Source of the DNA: a virus
Virus record (IMG/VR): IMGVR_UViG_3300023174_000089
Span: 1 to 64,000 of that record
Length of the DNA stretch: 64,000 bases
Reading direction: 5' to 3' (one strand)
The notes below the pieces were generated by a model. That model was not told the origin of the DNA and did no database searches. It was given only the letters and a program-made list of their open reading frames with translations. Made by a program: the position numbers and the translations under genes. Below, in pieces: positions 9,398-18,100 of the stretch; positions within the stretch are counted from its first letter, which is position 1, and each line of letters starts with the position of its first letter.

Positions 9398-10003
9398 CTA
9401 AAAACTTCCGCCATCCTTTGTTATATCGGATTTAGTAAATACTTCAAGAGTATTCTCTATTGGTGTCACACTCACTTTCTCATCATCTAACTTTTTTCTT
9501 TTGGCAGGAGTTAATTGTAAATAGTCAATTTTATCACTCAATTCTTTAATGGTTTTTTCGTAACCATTTTTCAAATCATTAATTTGATTTTCATAATCTC
9601 TTTTACTTCTTTCAAATTCTTCACGAGTTTTTGATAGTTCATTTCTAAACGTATCAACGTGTTGAACCTGATGTTTTACATTTTCATATTCATTTTTAAG
9701 TTTGTCCGCTTCAGCAATTCGTTCATTTAGATTTTTAATGGTATCTAAATGTTCTTTAATACTATTTTCCAGGTTTTGGTATTTTTCTTGATCAGAAACC
9801 TGTTTACTATCTTTTAAAGATTGATTTTCTTTTTGCAAAGAATCAATAGTATTTTTTAATTCACCAATTGCTTTAACTTGATCCTCAGTTGTTTCTTTAC
9901 TAATTCTTTCGTTTGTTTGTAATGATATGTTCCTAAGCAAACAATCATTCATTGTGGCGATTAAATTTTCAATATAATAATTAACAAACTTTTCATTTCC
10001 CAT
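9398..10003 (-). CDS. coiled-coil protein with C-terminal DGGSF
   Basis: 201 residues, almost entirely predicted coiled-coil from residue 35 to about 160 (long runs of E/K/Q with heptad leucines and isoleucines), and a basic stretch PAKRKKLDDE near the end. The N-terminus (GNEKFVNYYIENLIATM) is helical. It ends DGGSF, a tail shared with neighbouring structural genes. Likely a virion-associated or assembly coiled-coil protein; proteins like this are common but uncharacterised in T4-like cyanophages. The leader contains a stable hairpin (10024-10041). Confidence 0.7.
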   Translation of the reverse strand: MGNEKFVNYYIENLIATMNDCLLRNISLQTNERISKETTEDQVKAIGELKNTIDSLQKENQSLKDSKQVSDQEKYQNLENSIKEHLDTIKNLNERIAEADKLKNEYENVKHQVQHVDTFRNELSKTREEFERSKRDYENQINDLKNGYEKTIKELSDKIDYLQLTPAKRKKLDDEKVSVTPIENTLEVFTKSDITKDGGSF

Positions 10004-10023
10004 TTCAAACTCCTAAATTGTAG

Positions 10024-10041
10024 GGCCACCCGAAGGTGGCC
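10024..10041 (-). promoter_or_regulatory. CUUCGG tetraloop hairpin between genes
   Basis: On the minus strand GGCCACC-UUCG-GGUGGCC forms a perfect 7-bp stem with the extra-stable C(UUCG)G loop. It is located in the leader of 9398-10003, just upstream of its AGGAG ribosome site. There is no U-tract after it on either strand, so it looks like an intercistronic mRNA-stabilising or processing element rather than a terminator. Such hairpins are known from T4. Confidence 0.75.
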
Positions 10042-10073
10042 ACATAAAAAATAATATAGATTACAAAACTACT

Positions 10074-11873
10074 TTAGAATGTACCACCATCTAAAGCAGT
10101 AGACCAAACTGGAACACCAGCATTTGTAACGGTGAGAATTTGGTTAGTCCATGTTTGATCAGCAGTACCTGCGGCAGCAGTTACGAGTAGACCATCAGTA
10201 GAATTACCATATATGATACCGTTAGTGGTAAATGTTGAACGACCTGTACCGCCTTGGCCAACAGTTAAACCAGAAATTGCTTGTTGTGTAAATGTTGTTA
10301 CACGGCCATAGGCATCGGTAGCAATTGAACCAACTGTATTTGCAGAAGTAACACTAACAGAAATTGTCGATACGTTAGCAACAGTTTGTAAAGCACCTGT
10401 TCCATTTCCAACGACCATTTGGCCAGAAGTAAACGTTGAAGCTCCTGTACCACCACGAGTTACACCTAATGTACCAGCAGTAATCTGCGAAGCATCAATT
10501 GCAATGTCAGCACCAGTAGCAGCAGTTACACGACCATAAGCATCAACTGTGAGTGATGTAATAGTCTTAGAAGCAGATAAAGAGCCAGTTAATGAATAAG
10601 AAGCATTTGCAAGGCTCTTTAATGAACTGTTTCCATCAGCAACAACCATTTGGCCAAAAGTAAAGCTTGATGAGGCTTGGACGGATCCGTTCGCCTTATC
10701 AAAAGCAGCTTGTGCCTTGGTGTCAGCATGAGTAATATTAGTATTTTGTGTTGCATCTACGCCTTGTGTGTAGATGGTGTTAGCATTTGCATTACTTGCT
10801 GTTGTTGATGTTGTATTGGCAAGGTTATAAAGACCTTGAATGTGTGTATTTAAGTTGTATCCGTTATTAATAATGCCAGCGGATTTAACATAACCAACAT
10901 TAATGTTTGCTGTATTAAAGCTTGCGTTGGCTACGTCAATACTATTACCAGTTAATTCTGGTGTATATCCATCAAATACGTAATATTCTTTTGTGCCTGC
11001 ATCACGGAATATACCAGTATGTCTTGCAACACTAGAACCGTCCGTGTAATGTGCAGCAAAACCGATATCAACAGAATCAGCTGTATTGTTTGCCGCTAAG
11101 ATGATTAATGGGTCAGCAACGTTTAAGGTATTTGTATTGGTTACAGTTTGTGTACCTTGAACGATTAAGTTACCAGCAATTGTTACAGAACCATCAATTG
11201 TTTGACTTGTGATTGCTGTATTAGAACGAACAACAGTTGTATCAACATCTAACGTGATGGTGTTAGCTGTGATGGCTGAAGTAATACCAGCACCACCAAC
11301 TACATATAGTGTTTCGCCACCATCAATAGCTGTTGTACCGGAATCACCAGCGATACCAAATGAAGTGGAAATCGACTGTGTTGAAATGGCTGTAACACGA
11401 CCGTTAGCAGCAACAGTTACAACTGGAATGGCAGTAGAAGAACCGTAAGTTCCACCACTTAGACCGGGAATAGAGTTCAGACTAGCACTTAAAACAACAC
11501 CAGCTGTACCATCAAATCCAACGGCGGCCGATGTAATATCACCACCTGAAATTTCAAAGTTTCTAGGATTGGTTAATTTATTGGCTTGTTCTGCTGTACC
11601 AGCAATTGTACCAACAATATTGGCAAAAATGTAATTGAACGAAGCATTACCCGTAGGATCTCGTTTAACTAGGGTTCCGCCTGTGGCAGCACTAGTAGCA
11701 TTATCAATAGTTTGTGTATATAATATACCACCAACGTTGATAACACCATTACCAGCGGCTGTGCCTAAGAATAATGTGTTTGATAGATACGAATACGCTA
11801 ATTCACCGGCTGCCAGCGAACTTGGCTTACTTGTGCTCGATGAGCGTTTAATTAAAATATTTGTATTTGCCAT
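10074..11873 (-). CDS. tail fibre protein with repeated glycine/threonine-rich modules
   Basis: 599 residues. The N-terminal 40 residues form the short fibre-type domain (TNILIKRSSSTSKPSSLAAGELAYSY). Then follow repeats containing SLTVDAYGRVT / AYGRVTTFTQQAI and GQMVVGNGTGALQ (three or four copies). A central module (TVTNTNTLNVADPLIIL ... HYTDGSSV ... EYYVFDGYTPEL) is homologous to the one in 2130 and 5359, and there is one GVDATQNT coiled-coil unit. It ends ALDGGTF. The repeats resemble tail-fibre shafts of marine T4-like phages. Preceded by a late promoter-like TCTAAATA and an AAGGA ribosome site. Confidence 0.8.
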   Translation of the reverse strand: MANTNILIKRSSSTSKPSSLAAGELAYSYLSNTLFLGTAAGNGVINVGGILYTQTIDNATSAATGGTLVKRDPTGNASFNYIFANIVGTIAGTAEQANKLTNPRNFEISGGDITSAAVGFDGTAGVVLSASLNSIPGLSGGTYGSSTAIPVVTVAANGRVTAISTQSISTSFGIAGDSGTTAIDGGETLYVVGGAGITSAITANTITLDVDTTVVRSNTAITSQTIDGSVTIAGNLIVQGTQTVTNTNTLNVADPLIILAANNTADSVDIGFAAHYTDGSSVARHTGIFRDAGTKEYYVFDGYTPELTGNSIDVANASFNTANINVGYVKSAGIINNGYNLNTHIQGLYNLANTTSTTASNANANTIYTQGVDATQNTNITHADTKAQAAFDKANGSVQASSSFTFGQMVVADGNSSLKSLANASYSLTGSLSASKTITSLTVDAYGRVTAATGADIAIDASQITAGTLGVTRGGTGASTFTSGQMVVGNGTGALQTVANVSTISVSVTSANTVGSIATDAYGRVTTFTQQAISGLTVGQGGTGRSTFTTNGIIYGNSTDGLLVTAAAGTADQTWTNQILTVTNAGVPVWSTALDGGTF

Positions 11874-11913
11874 TTCTTTTTCCTTATTATTAGGCTAAAT
11901 TATCCACTACTAC

Positions 11914-11921
11914 TATTTAGA
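11914..11921 (-). promoter_or_regulatory. late promoter-like TCTAAATA
   Basis: TCTAAATA on the minus strand overlaps the stop codon of 11917-12153, 40 bases before the ATG at 11873. It matches the late -10 consensus at 7/8 and has the CTAAATA core also seen at 12738 and 39306. Confidence 0.45.
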
Positions 11922-12153
11922 AATTTCCACCGTCTACTGTGGCTACATTAATGTTACCATTTTGATCTCTAAGAACTACTGTATTTGCTACACTTTCCGT
12001 TGTGGTCAAACCACCAATTGTAATAATTTGACCGTTTCTGTCACCAATAAAAAACGTATTGGATACAAAAGAGTATGCTAATTCACCATCATCTAAAGTA
12101 GATGGCCGTGTATTTGCATATGAACGGAGTATCTGTATGGTCGTATTGGCCAT
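11917..12153 (-). CDS. small structural protein with fibre N-terminal domain
   Basis: 78 residues. Residues 1-45 (TTIQILRSYANTRPSTLDDGELAYSF) are the same short N-terminal domain that begins the neighbouring fibre gene, followed by a short beta stretch and the terminal VDGGNF. It is effectively a stand-alone docking domain without a shaft. It overlaps the upstream gene by one base (TGATG), implying translational coupling. Possibly a cap, adaptor or regulator of fibre attachment; not determined. Confidence 0.7.
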   Translation of the reverse strand: MANTTIQILRSYANTRPSTLDDGELAYSFVSNTFFIGDRNGQIITIGGLTTTESVANTVVLRDQNGNINVATVDGGNF

Positions 12154-12377
12154 CAGAACTCTCCGGCATCTAAACTTGCTGCAGCTCCAGAAACGGGAGC
12201 CAACTTAAATGTGTTTGTATTTGCTTGATAAACCATAACGTCACCATCAGCTGCACCAGTTATTGACAGGTCAGTAGCACTTTTTAATGTTCTACCACCA
12301 TAAGTAATTGACCTAACTGAATTGGTTTTTTGAGTATTAACTTGCACATTGACTGTGCCTATAGTTTGTCCTGGCAT
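12153..12377 (-). CDS. small structural protein ending DAGEF
   Basis: 74 residues with a Val/Thr-rich N-terminus (GTVNVQVNTQKTNSVRSI) and a beta end (DGDVMVYQANTNTFKLAP) resembling the PTxGDxxxY modules at fibre C-termini. It ends LDAGEF, a variant of the DGGxF tail of its neighbours. It is translationally coupled to the downstream gene (TGATG). No known function; presumed minor virion component. Confidence 0.65.
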   Translation of the reverse strand: MPGQTIGTVNVQVNTQKTNSVRSITYGGRTLKSATDLSITGAADGDVMVYQANTNTFKLAPVSGAAASLDAGEF

Positions 12378-12379
12378 GT

Positions 12380-12721
12380 CTAAAACCTAGTTACTTGTGG
12401 AAGAACGCTAACAGTACCTTCCAATACTCTAGTAATCGTGTTAGCGGCATCTTTAATTGCCACATCATATACGTATCTACCTGCAGCAATATTGGCTGTT
12501 GTGTTTGCAGCTAGATTTAAAATAATACCACCTTCAGTTGGTGTAGGAATAGTCACTACAAATGTTGCCGTTGCATTGGCTGAGTAGTAAGACCTTCTTA
12601 TTTGTCCTTTTGCTGTAACACCAGTTAGGTCATAGGCCACACCATCTATATCATCTAAAGTGATGGTCGTGGTGAAGGTTGTACCTTGTTCTAAAAATAA
12701 GTCCTGATAACCTGCTGGCAT
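12380..12721 (-). CDS. small beta-sandwich structural protein (BppU-N-like)
   Basis: 113 residues. The pattern LFLEQGTTFTTTITLDD..GVAYDLTGVTAKGQIRRS, then GGIILNLAANTTANIAAGRYVYDVAI and TRVLEGTVSVLP, matches the short beta-sandwich found in phage baseplate/receptor-binding scaffolds (BppU N-terminal type). It follows a late promoter-like ACTAAATA and an AGGA ribosome site. Likely a baseplate-peripheral adaptor; family assignment is by pattern only. Confidence 0.65.
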   Translation of the reverse strand: MPAGYQDLFLEQGTTFTTTITLDDIDGVAYDLTGVTAKGQIRRSYYSANATATFVVTIPTPTEGGIILNLAANTTANIAAGRYVYDVAIKDAANTITRVLEGTVSVLPQVTRF

Positions 12722-12737
12722 TCTCTATCCTATATGG

Positions 12738-12745
12738 TATTTAGT
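12738..12745 (-). promoter_or_regulatory. late promoter-like ACTAAATA
   Basis: ACTAAATA on the minus strand just after the stop of 12747-14942. It would start transcription near 12732, about 10 bases before the ATG at 12721, leaving room for the AGGATAGAG ribosome site. Confidence 0.45.
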
Positions 12746-12746
12746 T

Positions 12747-14942
12747 TTACTCTTGTTTGGATTTGAGTAAATCCACTTCAGCTTTTAGTTCTTTTATTGC
12801 TTCAACCAATAAAGGTACCAACCTTTCATATCGAATCGTTAAATACTGTTCATCAATAGGTGCTGGCGCCACAACTTCAGGCATAACTTTTTGAACATCT
12901 TGAGCCGAAAGACCTACTTCTCTAACAGGTTTATATCCTAATTGCTGAGCAGTTTCATTGGCTTCATGATAGAAACCAGTTAATGTATTAAGTTTATCGA
13001 GAGCATTTTCTATATGACCCAATCGAGTTTTCAATCGATCATCTGAGAAATAGGCAGTAATATTACCAATTGCACGGAGGTCACCAGCAGTATTGGCTGG
13101 GTTGGTACCAACACCGACAGAGAAGAATCGAACATTGCTTCCTATACCAAGACTTTGATCTATGGTTAAACCAGTTATACCTCCAGCCGTTCCTGAAATA
13201 GCACCGGTAATTTTTGAACCAGCCAGAGATGTGATGAAAGAAGGATTGGCATACGAACCAGTCGTGTATACACCATTGGTAACTGTGTTGGCATTTCCTG
13301 TGATATTAATGCTAGCGGTACCACCACCAGTTCCACCCAAAGCTAAACCAATTGCTGTGTTTACGAATGCTGTTGTAGCGATTTGTGTTGAGTTTGTACC
13401 ATTGGCTGCTGTAGGAGCAGCTGGCACACCTGTGAATGTTGGGCTAGCAATCGTGGCTTTTCTTGTTTCTAAATCTTGTATCGCTAATTGAATTGTATTT
13501 TGACTAGCAATAATACCACCAAATGGTGCCGTAAATGTTATATTGTTAGCAAAGAAAGGACCACGAGTTGTCCAATATATGGTGTTTGCATTAGCCGCTA
13601 ATACTGATCCGTTGGCCACACCTACAGTAGAAGGTAGTAAGTTAATTAAACCTTGAACTTTATCAGATGCACCAATACCACCATTGTCGATTGAGAGTGG
13701 GTTGCCTAAACTATAGATACTATTGAATGTTGGATTAGAGAGTGTACCTAAATCTTGTGGTGTATTAACAAATACTGTATTTCCTGTGGCTGAAATAACA
13801 ACGCCATTATTACTGCTAAATGACATTCTTCCGTTAGTGGCTACAGCAGAAGAACCTGTTGTGCCTGTAAATACATTTGCAGAAGTGTTTGCACGAGCAA
13901 AAGATGTATTGGAATAATTACTTACAGCTGCAAGATTAGTTGTTAATGTGTTTACGTTTTCTGTAAATGTATTTGTGTTGGCTTGTAACTGTAATTGTAA
14001 ATTATTAATTGCTGCTGATGTGGCCACATTTGAAGAACTATTTAAATTTGTATTATCACTCAGATGCATATTGGTTAACAGTCTGAAGTGTTGACCATTC
14101 TGAACATCTAACGTTTCCCAATATTTAAGAGATTCATTCCAACGGAAAGAAGCATTTGCACCACTAACACCACGATCAACACCTAATGTGCTCGTTTGAC
14201 CTGCTCCACCTCCAGCATTTAATATAAAGGTGTTGGAGGAATATACAGTTGGTGAACTAACTACAAAGTTTCCAGATACAGTTAAACTACCAGCTACAAA
14301 ACTATCAAAGTTTCCAACTCGACCAAAGAAATCTCTGCCTCGAACATCTGTTGTTACATTTAAATCAGATGTGACGTTGGATGTCAAATTCAAATATGTG
14401 GTTGTTATCTGGTTATTAGCAGTGATGTCTTGAAAATAACCTCTTGTTGTTGCATTAATAACAGGAGCCGTTACGGCATTATTTGCTCTTAGATTATTAA
14501 CGAAAGCGGAGCCAGTTGTGTTTAATGTAGAAGTTAAAACAACATTGTTTGATGTTAAATTATTAACAAATGCTGTGCCGGTAACATTAAGTGTTGATGT
14601 TCTTACTAGTGTATTTGCTGTAATATTATCAGTAACTATTTGTCTGTGTATGATTGCATTGTTTGCAACTTGTAACGTGAATCCAGGAGCATCCAAATAA
14701 ACGTTTGCAAGTAATGTTGCGTCACCACCAACGGCCAAAGTTGTTGAAATTATTCCTGCACCAAGAGATGCTGTGTTTGTTACAGATAAACCAGTACCAA
14801 TACCGTTTAGGTAGAGTGTTCCACTATCTTTAGTATAATTATTAGCGCCAAGATTGTTTAATTCCTTGGCCATAATATTCTCTTGGGTGAGTAAATCACC
14901 AAAGGTATTTGTGAAGTTTAAAACGGATACGGTATTAGCCAT
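12747..14942 (-). CDS. tail fibre/spike with C-terminal S74 intramolecular chaperone
   Basis: 731 residues. The first about 300 residues consist of repeated LxTTGxAxVNNLxxNNxVxxS units, typical of a beta-structured fibre shaft. The middle has coiled-coil (LQLQLQANTNTF). The last 100 residues form the peptidase S74 (endosialidase-type) chaperone domain: DDRLKTRLGHIENAL, VGLSAQDVQKVMPEVV, TIRYERLVPLLVEAIKEL. S74 domains help trimerise fibres and then cleave themselves off, with a Ser/Lys dyad; the S in SDDRLK is the expected cleavage residue. A GGA ribosome site supports the start. The host receptor is not predictable. Confidence 0.9.
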   Translation of the reverse strand: MANTVSVLNFTNTFGDLLTQENIMAKELNNLGANNYTKDSGTLYLNGIGTGLSVTNTASLGAGIISTTLAVGGDATLLANVYLDAPGFTLQVANNAIIHRQIVTDNITANTLVRTSTLNVTGTAFVNNLTSNNVVLTSTLNTTGSAFVNNLRANNAVTAPVINATTRGYFQDITANNQITTTYLNLTSNVTSDLNVTTDVRGRDFFGRVGNFDSFVAGSLTVSGNFVVSSPTVYSSNTFILNAGGGAGQTSTLGVDRGVSGANASFRWNESLKYWETLDVQNGQHFRLLTNMHLSDNTNLNSSSNVATSAAINNLQLQLQANTNTFTENVNTLTTNLAAVSNYSNTSFARANTSANVFTGTTGSSAVATNGRMSFSSNNGVVISATGNTVFVNTPQDLGTLSNPTFNSIYSLGNPLSIDNGGIGASDKVQGLINLLPSTVGVANGSVLAANANTIYWTTRGPFFANNITFTAPFGGIIASQNTIQLAIQDLETRKATIASPTFTGVPAAPTAANGTNSTQIATTAFVNTAIGLALGGTGGGTASINITGNANTVTNGVYTTGSYANPSFITSLAGSKITGAISGTAGGITGLTIDQSLGIGSNVRFFSVGVGTNPANTAGDLRAIGNITAYFSDDRLKTRLGHIENALDKLNTLTGFYHEANETAQQLGYKPVREVGLSAQDVQKVMPEVVAPAPIDEQYLTIRYERLVPLLVEAIKELKAEVDLLKSKQE

Positions 14943-14944
14943 TA

Positions 14945-15163
14945 TTATTTCCTGGATGATAACTGAAGTAACATTTCTTTGATGACTTTGATATCATCTT
15001 TCACTTCGTTAATTTCATTTTTAATTTTATTTATTTCTTCTTTTTGGTTGCCCATCAGTTGTTTTTTAAAGTTATATTCTTCCAAACCAGCATTATCAAC
15101 ATTGATTAATGCCATTGTTTTGGTATCTCTTATAAAGGTCGTACCAGGAACTTTAACTAACAT
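14945..15163 (-). CDS. small conserved structural protein with C-terminal coiled-coil
   Basis: 72 residues from the ATG at 15163 (MLVKVPGTTFIRDTKTMALIN). A longer in-frame start at 15217 is rejected because it would lie inside the upstream gene. The N-terminal half is a compact segment and residues 35-72 form a heptad coiled-coil (EEINKIKNEINEVKDDI). Very similar small proteins occur beside large tail genes in T4-like cyanophages, where they are uncharacterised. Placed 1 base after the 15165-21410 gene. Confidence 0.75.
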   Translation of the reverse strand: MLVKVPGTTFIRDTKTMALINVDNAGLEEYNFKKQLMGNQKEEINKIKNEINEVKDDIKVIKEMLLQLSSRK

Positions 15164-15164
15164 A

Positions 15165-18100
15165 TTAGACCGCCGATGGTAGAGCGATAGCACGAATGTC
15201 CGATAGATACGGAACAAAGGTGTTATCTGATGTTGCTAAAACAATCTTAATGGCAAATTGGCTAAAATTATTATACGTCTGGTTTGTTACGCCACTTGTA
15301 TAAGAAACATAGTTTTGTGGTTTACTTAATGTTCCTGGAGCAGCAACAAATTCATACGTATTATCTCTTGTTTGAGAATATAATGAATCACTATTATTGA
15401 TCAATGTCATTAATTGCCAATTTCCATCTTCGAATTTCTGTGTATCGTTTCTCGAAAGTATCTTATAGTAAACATAGATGTTTGTATTCACAGGACGATA
15501 AGCGGTGAAGTAAACTCTTAAATCACCAGAATCAAAGCCTTGATTCAAAACAACTTTCTTGGTAAAGTATTTTGCTAAGGCATTACCACCAGACTTAGAT
15601 GTTTCTCCTGCTACAATAATAGAAGCATTTGAATTTCCTGAACGTGTGGCATTATCTGTAACTGTGATTGTAGGTGTTGTCAAGTAACCAGAACCAGAAT
15701 TTGTAATGTAAACATTATCAATAACTCCACCAACTACATTGGCTACAGCCGTAGCACCTGTTCCATAGCCATCGGTTGAATTTACAGTTACAGAAACAGT
15801 TTGTGCATTGTATCCTGTTCCACCTGAAGCAACTGTTATAACATTATTGGACAATCCAAGATTGTTAATATTCCATGTAATACTATACACACTTAAACCA
15901 TCATCTGAAATTACAGGAGAAACTGCATCGTTTACAGAACTCATTGTTGCAAATAGTGAGAACGAGGTATTCGAATTTGCATCCAATACACGTTGACCCA
16001 ATCCATCATTCAAATAAATGTCATCATAGGTTGGTGTACCAAATTTTCCTGGTGTTACACTTGCTGCAGGTGCACCCGTGTAGGATGATTTTACTGTTGA
16101 AGAATATTGGTAACTTAGAGCGGTTGTACCAGGTATAAAATCAGTTGTTGATACGTTAAAAGCATCAACAGAGATATCTGTATTTGCAAATGAAGTACCT
16201 AGATTTGAGATTGTGTTTGCATTCAAGTAATAGTCAATCTCTTGACCAACAAACTTTCTATATGGTAGTTTCTTAGGTACAACAAACTGTATCTGTGGTT
16301 GTGTACCAACATTAAACTTACAACGTTCAACCACAAACATCATTGATTCATTTTGATCTGCTGTCCATGTTTGTGAATTTTGTGACAAGAATAAAGAACC
16401 AACATATGGAGCTGAACTAATTTTGGTAATAGTTGATGGTGTTGGATCTGTTGGTAAGTTTTTAACGGAAGAAGAAATAGCCGTATCACCATTCTGTGCT
16501 GTATAAATTGTATACTCATTGGATGTAGGACATTTCAAAATGAATGCATACAATTTGTTTGGTTCCAAATAAACTGGTGTTGGGAACTTGAATACAGTAT
16601 ATGTATTAGAATCTAAGTAATGTGGATTATTAGATGTCTTGATATGTTCAGATGTTAATGTTACCTGAGAATGATCTAATGTTTCTCCACTAGGATATCC
16701 ATTAACTGTACCTACAATCGATAAAGTTACTGGTGCAAATCCTGTAGAAGGTTTGGTAGCAAAGAAAAACTTCACAGAATCAATAAAGCATCCATTTGGA
16801 TAGTTATCTTTATCAATAATGAATGTTTGTGCTACAGGATCCCAAACTGTTGTATAGTTATAACTTGTTTGGTTTGTCTTGGTTGATGTTTGTGTAAATG
16901 TATTCTTAGCTGAATCGATAGAAGAAGCGTAGTTTACACCTTGTTTAGTTGTCTGTAAACCAGAAGCATAGAATGTGGCTTCTGAGAATGTTGTAGCTGA
17001 ATCTAAATTGCCAGCAATTCTATTATCAATTCTGAATGCTCTTTGACCTGTATGGAAAGTAGCACCAGGTATTGCAAAGATGCCTGACAACATACCAACT
17101 TCATTTGTTGTTAATTTACCAATCGAGTAAATATCTCCTGCTGTAGTTGTGATTGCACTTGATAGTGTTGCAGTCTTAGTTGTTGTATTAAAGGCACTAA
17201 TTACTGCTGACTGGCCTGCACCAGTTCCGTTGATGATGTAGACTGTGTTACCGGTGTAAATATCGGTAGTTGCTGATGATGCAGACAACTGAATAGATGT
17301 TGTTGAGTTTGCACTTCTCAGTATTCCGGATATGCTGGTGTATGAAGATATTTTACCACTGGCTGTTGTTGATTGATACTGACCCGAACTATTAAATTTA
17401 GAGTTTTGTAATGTTACACCAGCTGTAAATGTCATTCCCTCTAAACCAATAACATATAAACGAACATCAGTAGTTCCTGGATAAGCATAGTAGGAAATTA
17501 CTTTTGCATAAGGAGTAAAATTGCCTCCAGCATATACACCAATAATATCACCATCAACAAACGATCCAGTGACGTTAATCAATTCTAATATGTTTGGTCT
17601 ACGAACATACTTATCAACCAATATGCCATCAAAGTAGGCATGAACATCGGTATTAACCAACATACCATATGTATTGAATTGTAAGAACTGTTTACGAATG
17701 TATGGCAGAATACTAACGTCAGTAATGTAGCCCGCAGTTTCAAGATAACTAGAATTTAATTTATCGTATTTACCTAATACAGTTTTTTGTTGTTGTTCTG
17801 TGTAAGTTGTAACTTGATTTACACGCCAGTTTCTACCAGAAGCAATAACATTATCTGTTGTGGTTGAAACTGTAGTTTTCCAATCACCCACCTGTAATAC
17901 GTTTACTTGATCACTTGCTCTATAGACTTGTAAATTGGGATCAACAATCAATAAGTCTGGAGCTTTCTCTGTGTCAACCCAATTGTCCATTGGAGGAGTT
18001 AAATCCATTACACCAGAATTTAATGTAACAGCAAACGGATTTAAATTAACGGTACGAGAAGCAATTTGTTGAGTAATTACATTTGCTGTTGTATATGATA

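Noticed and set aside
10024-10041. Hairpin as rho-independent terminator
   Set aside because: No T-tract follows on either strand.
14945-15217. Longer 90-residue version of the small coiled-coil protein
   Set aside because: The extra N-terminus lies within the end of the 2081-residue gene; the MLVKV start is the sensible one.
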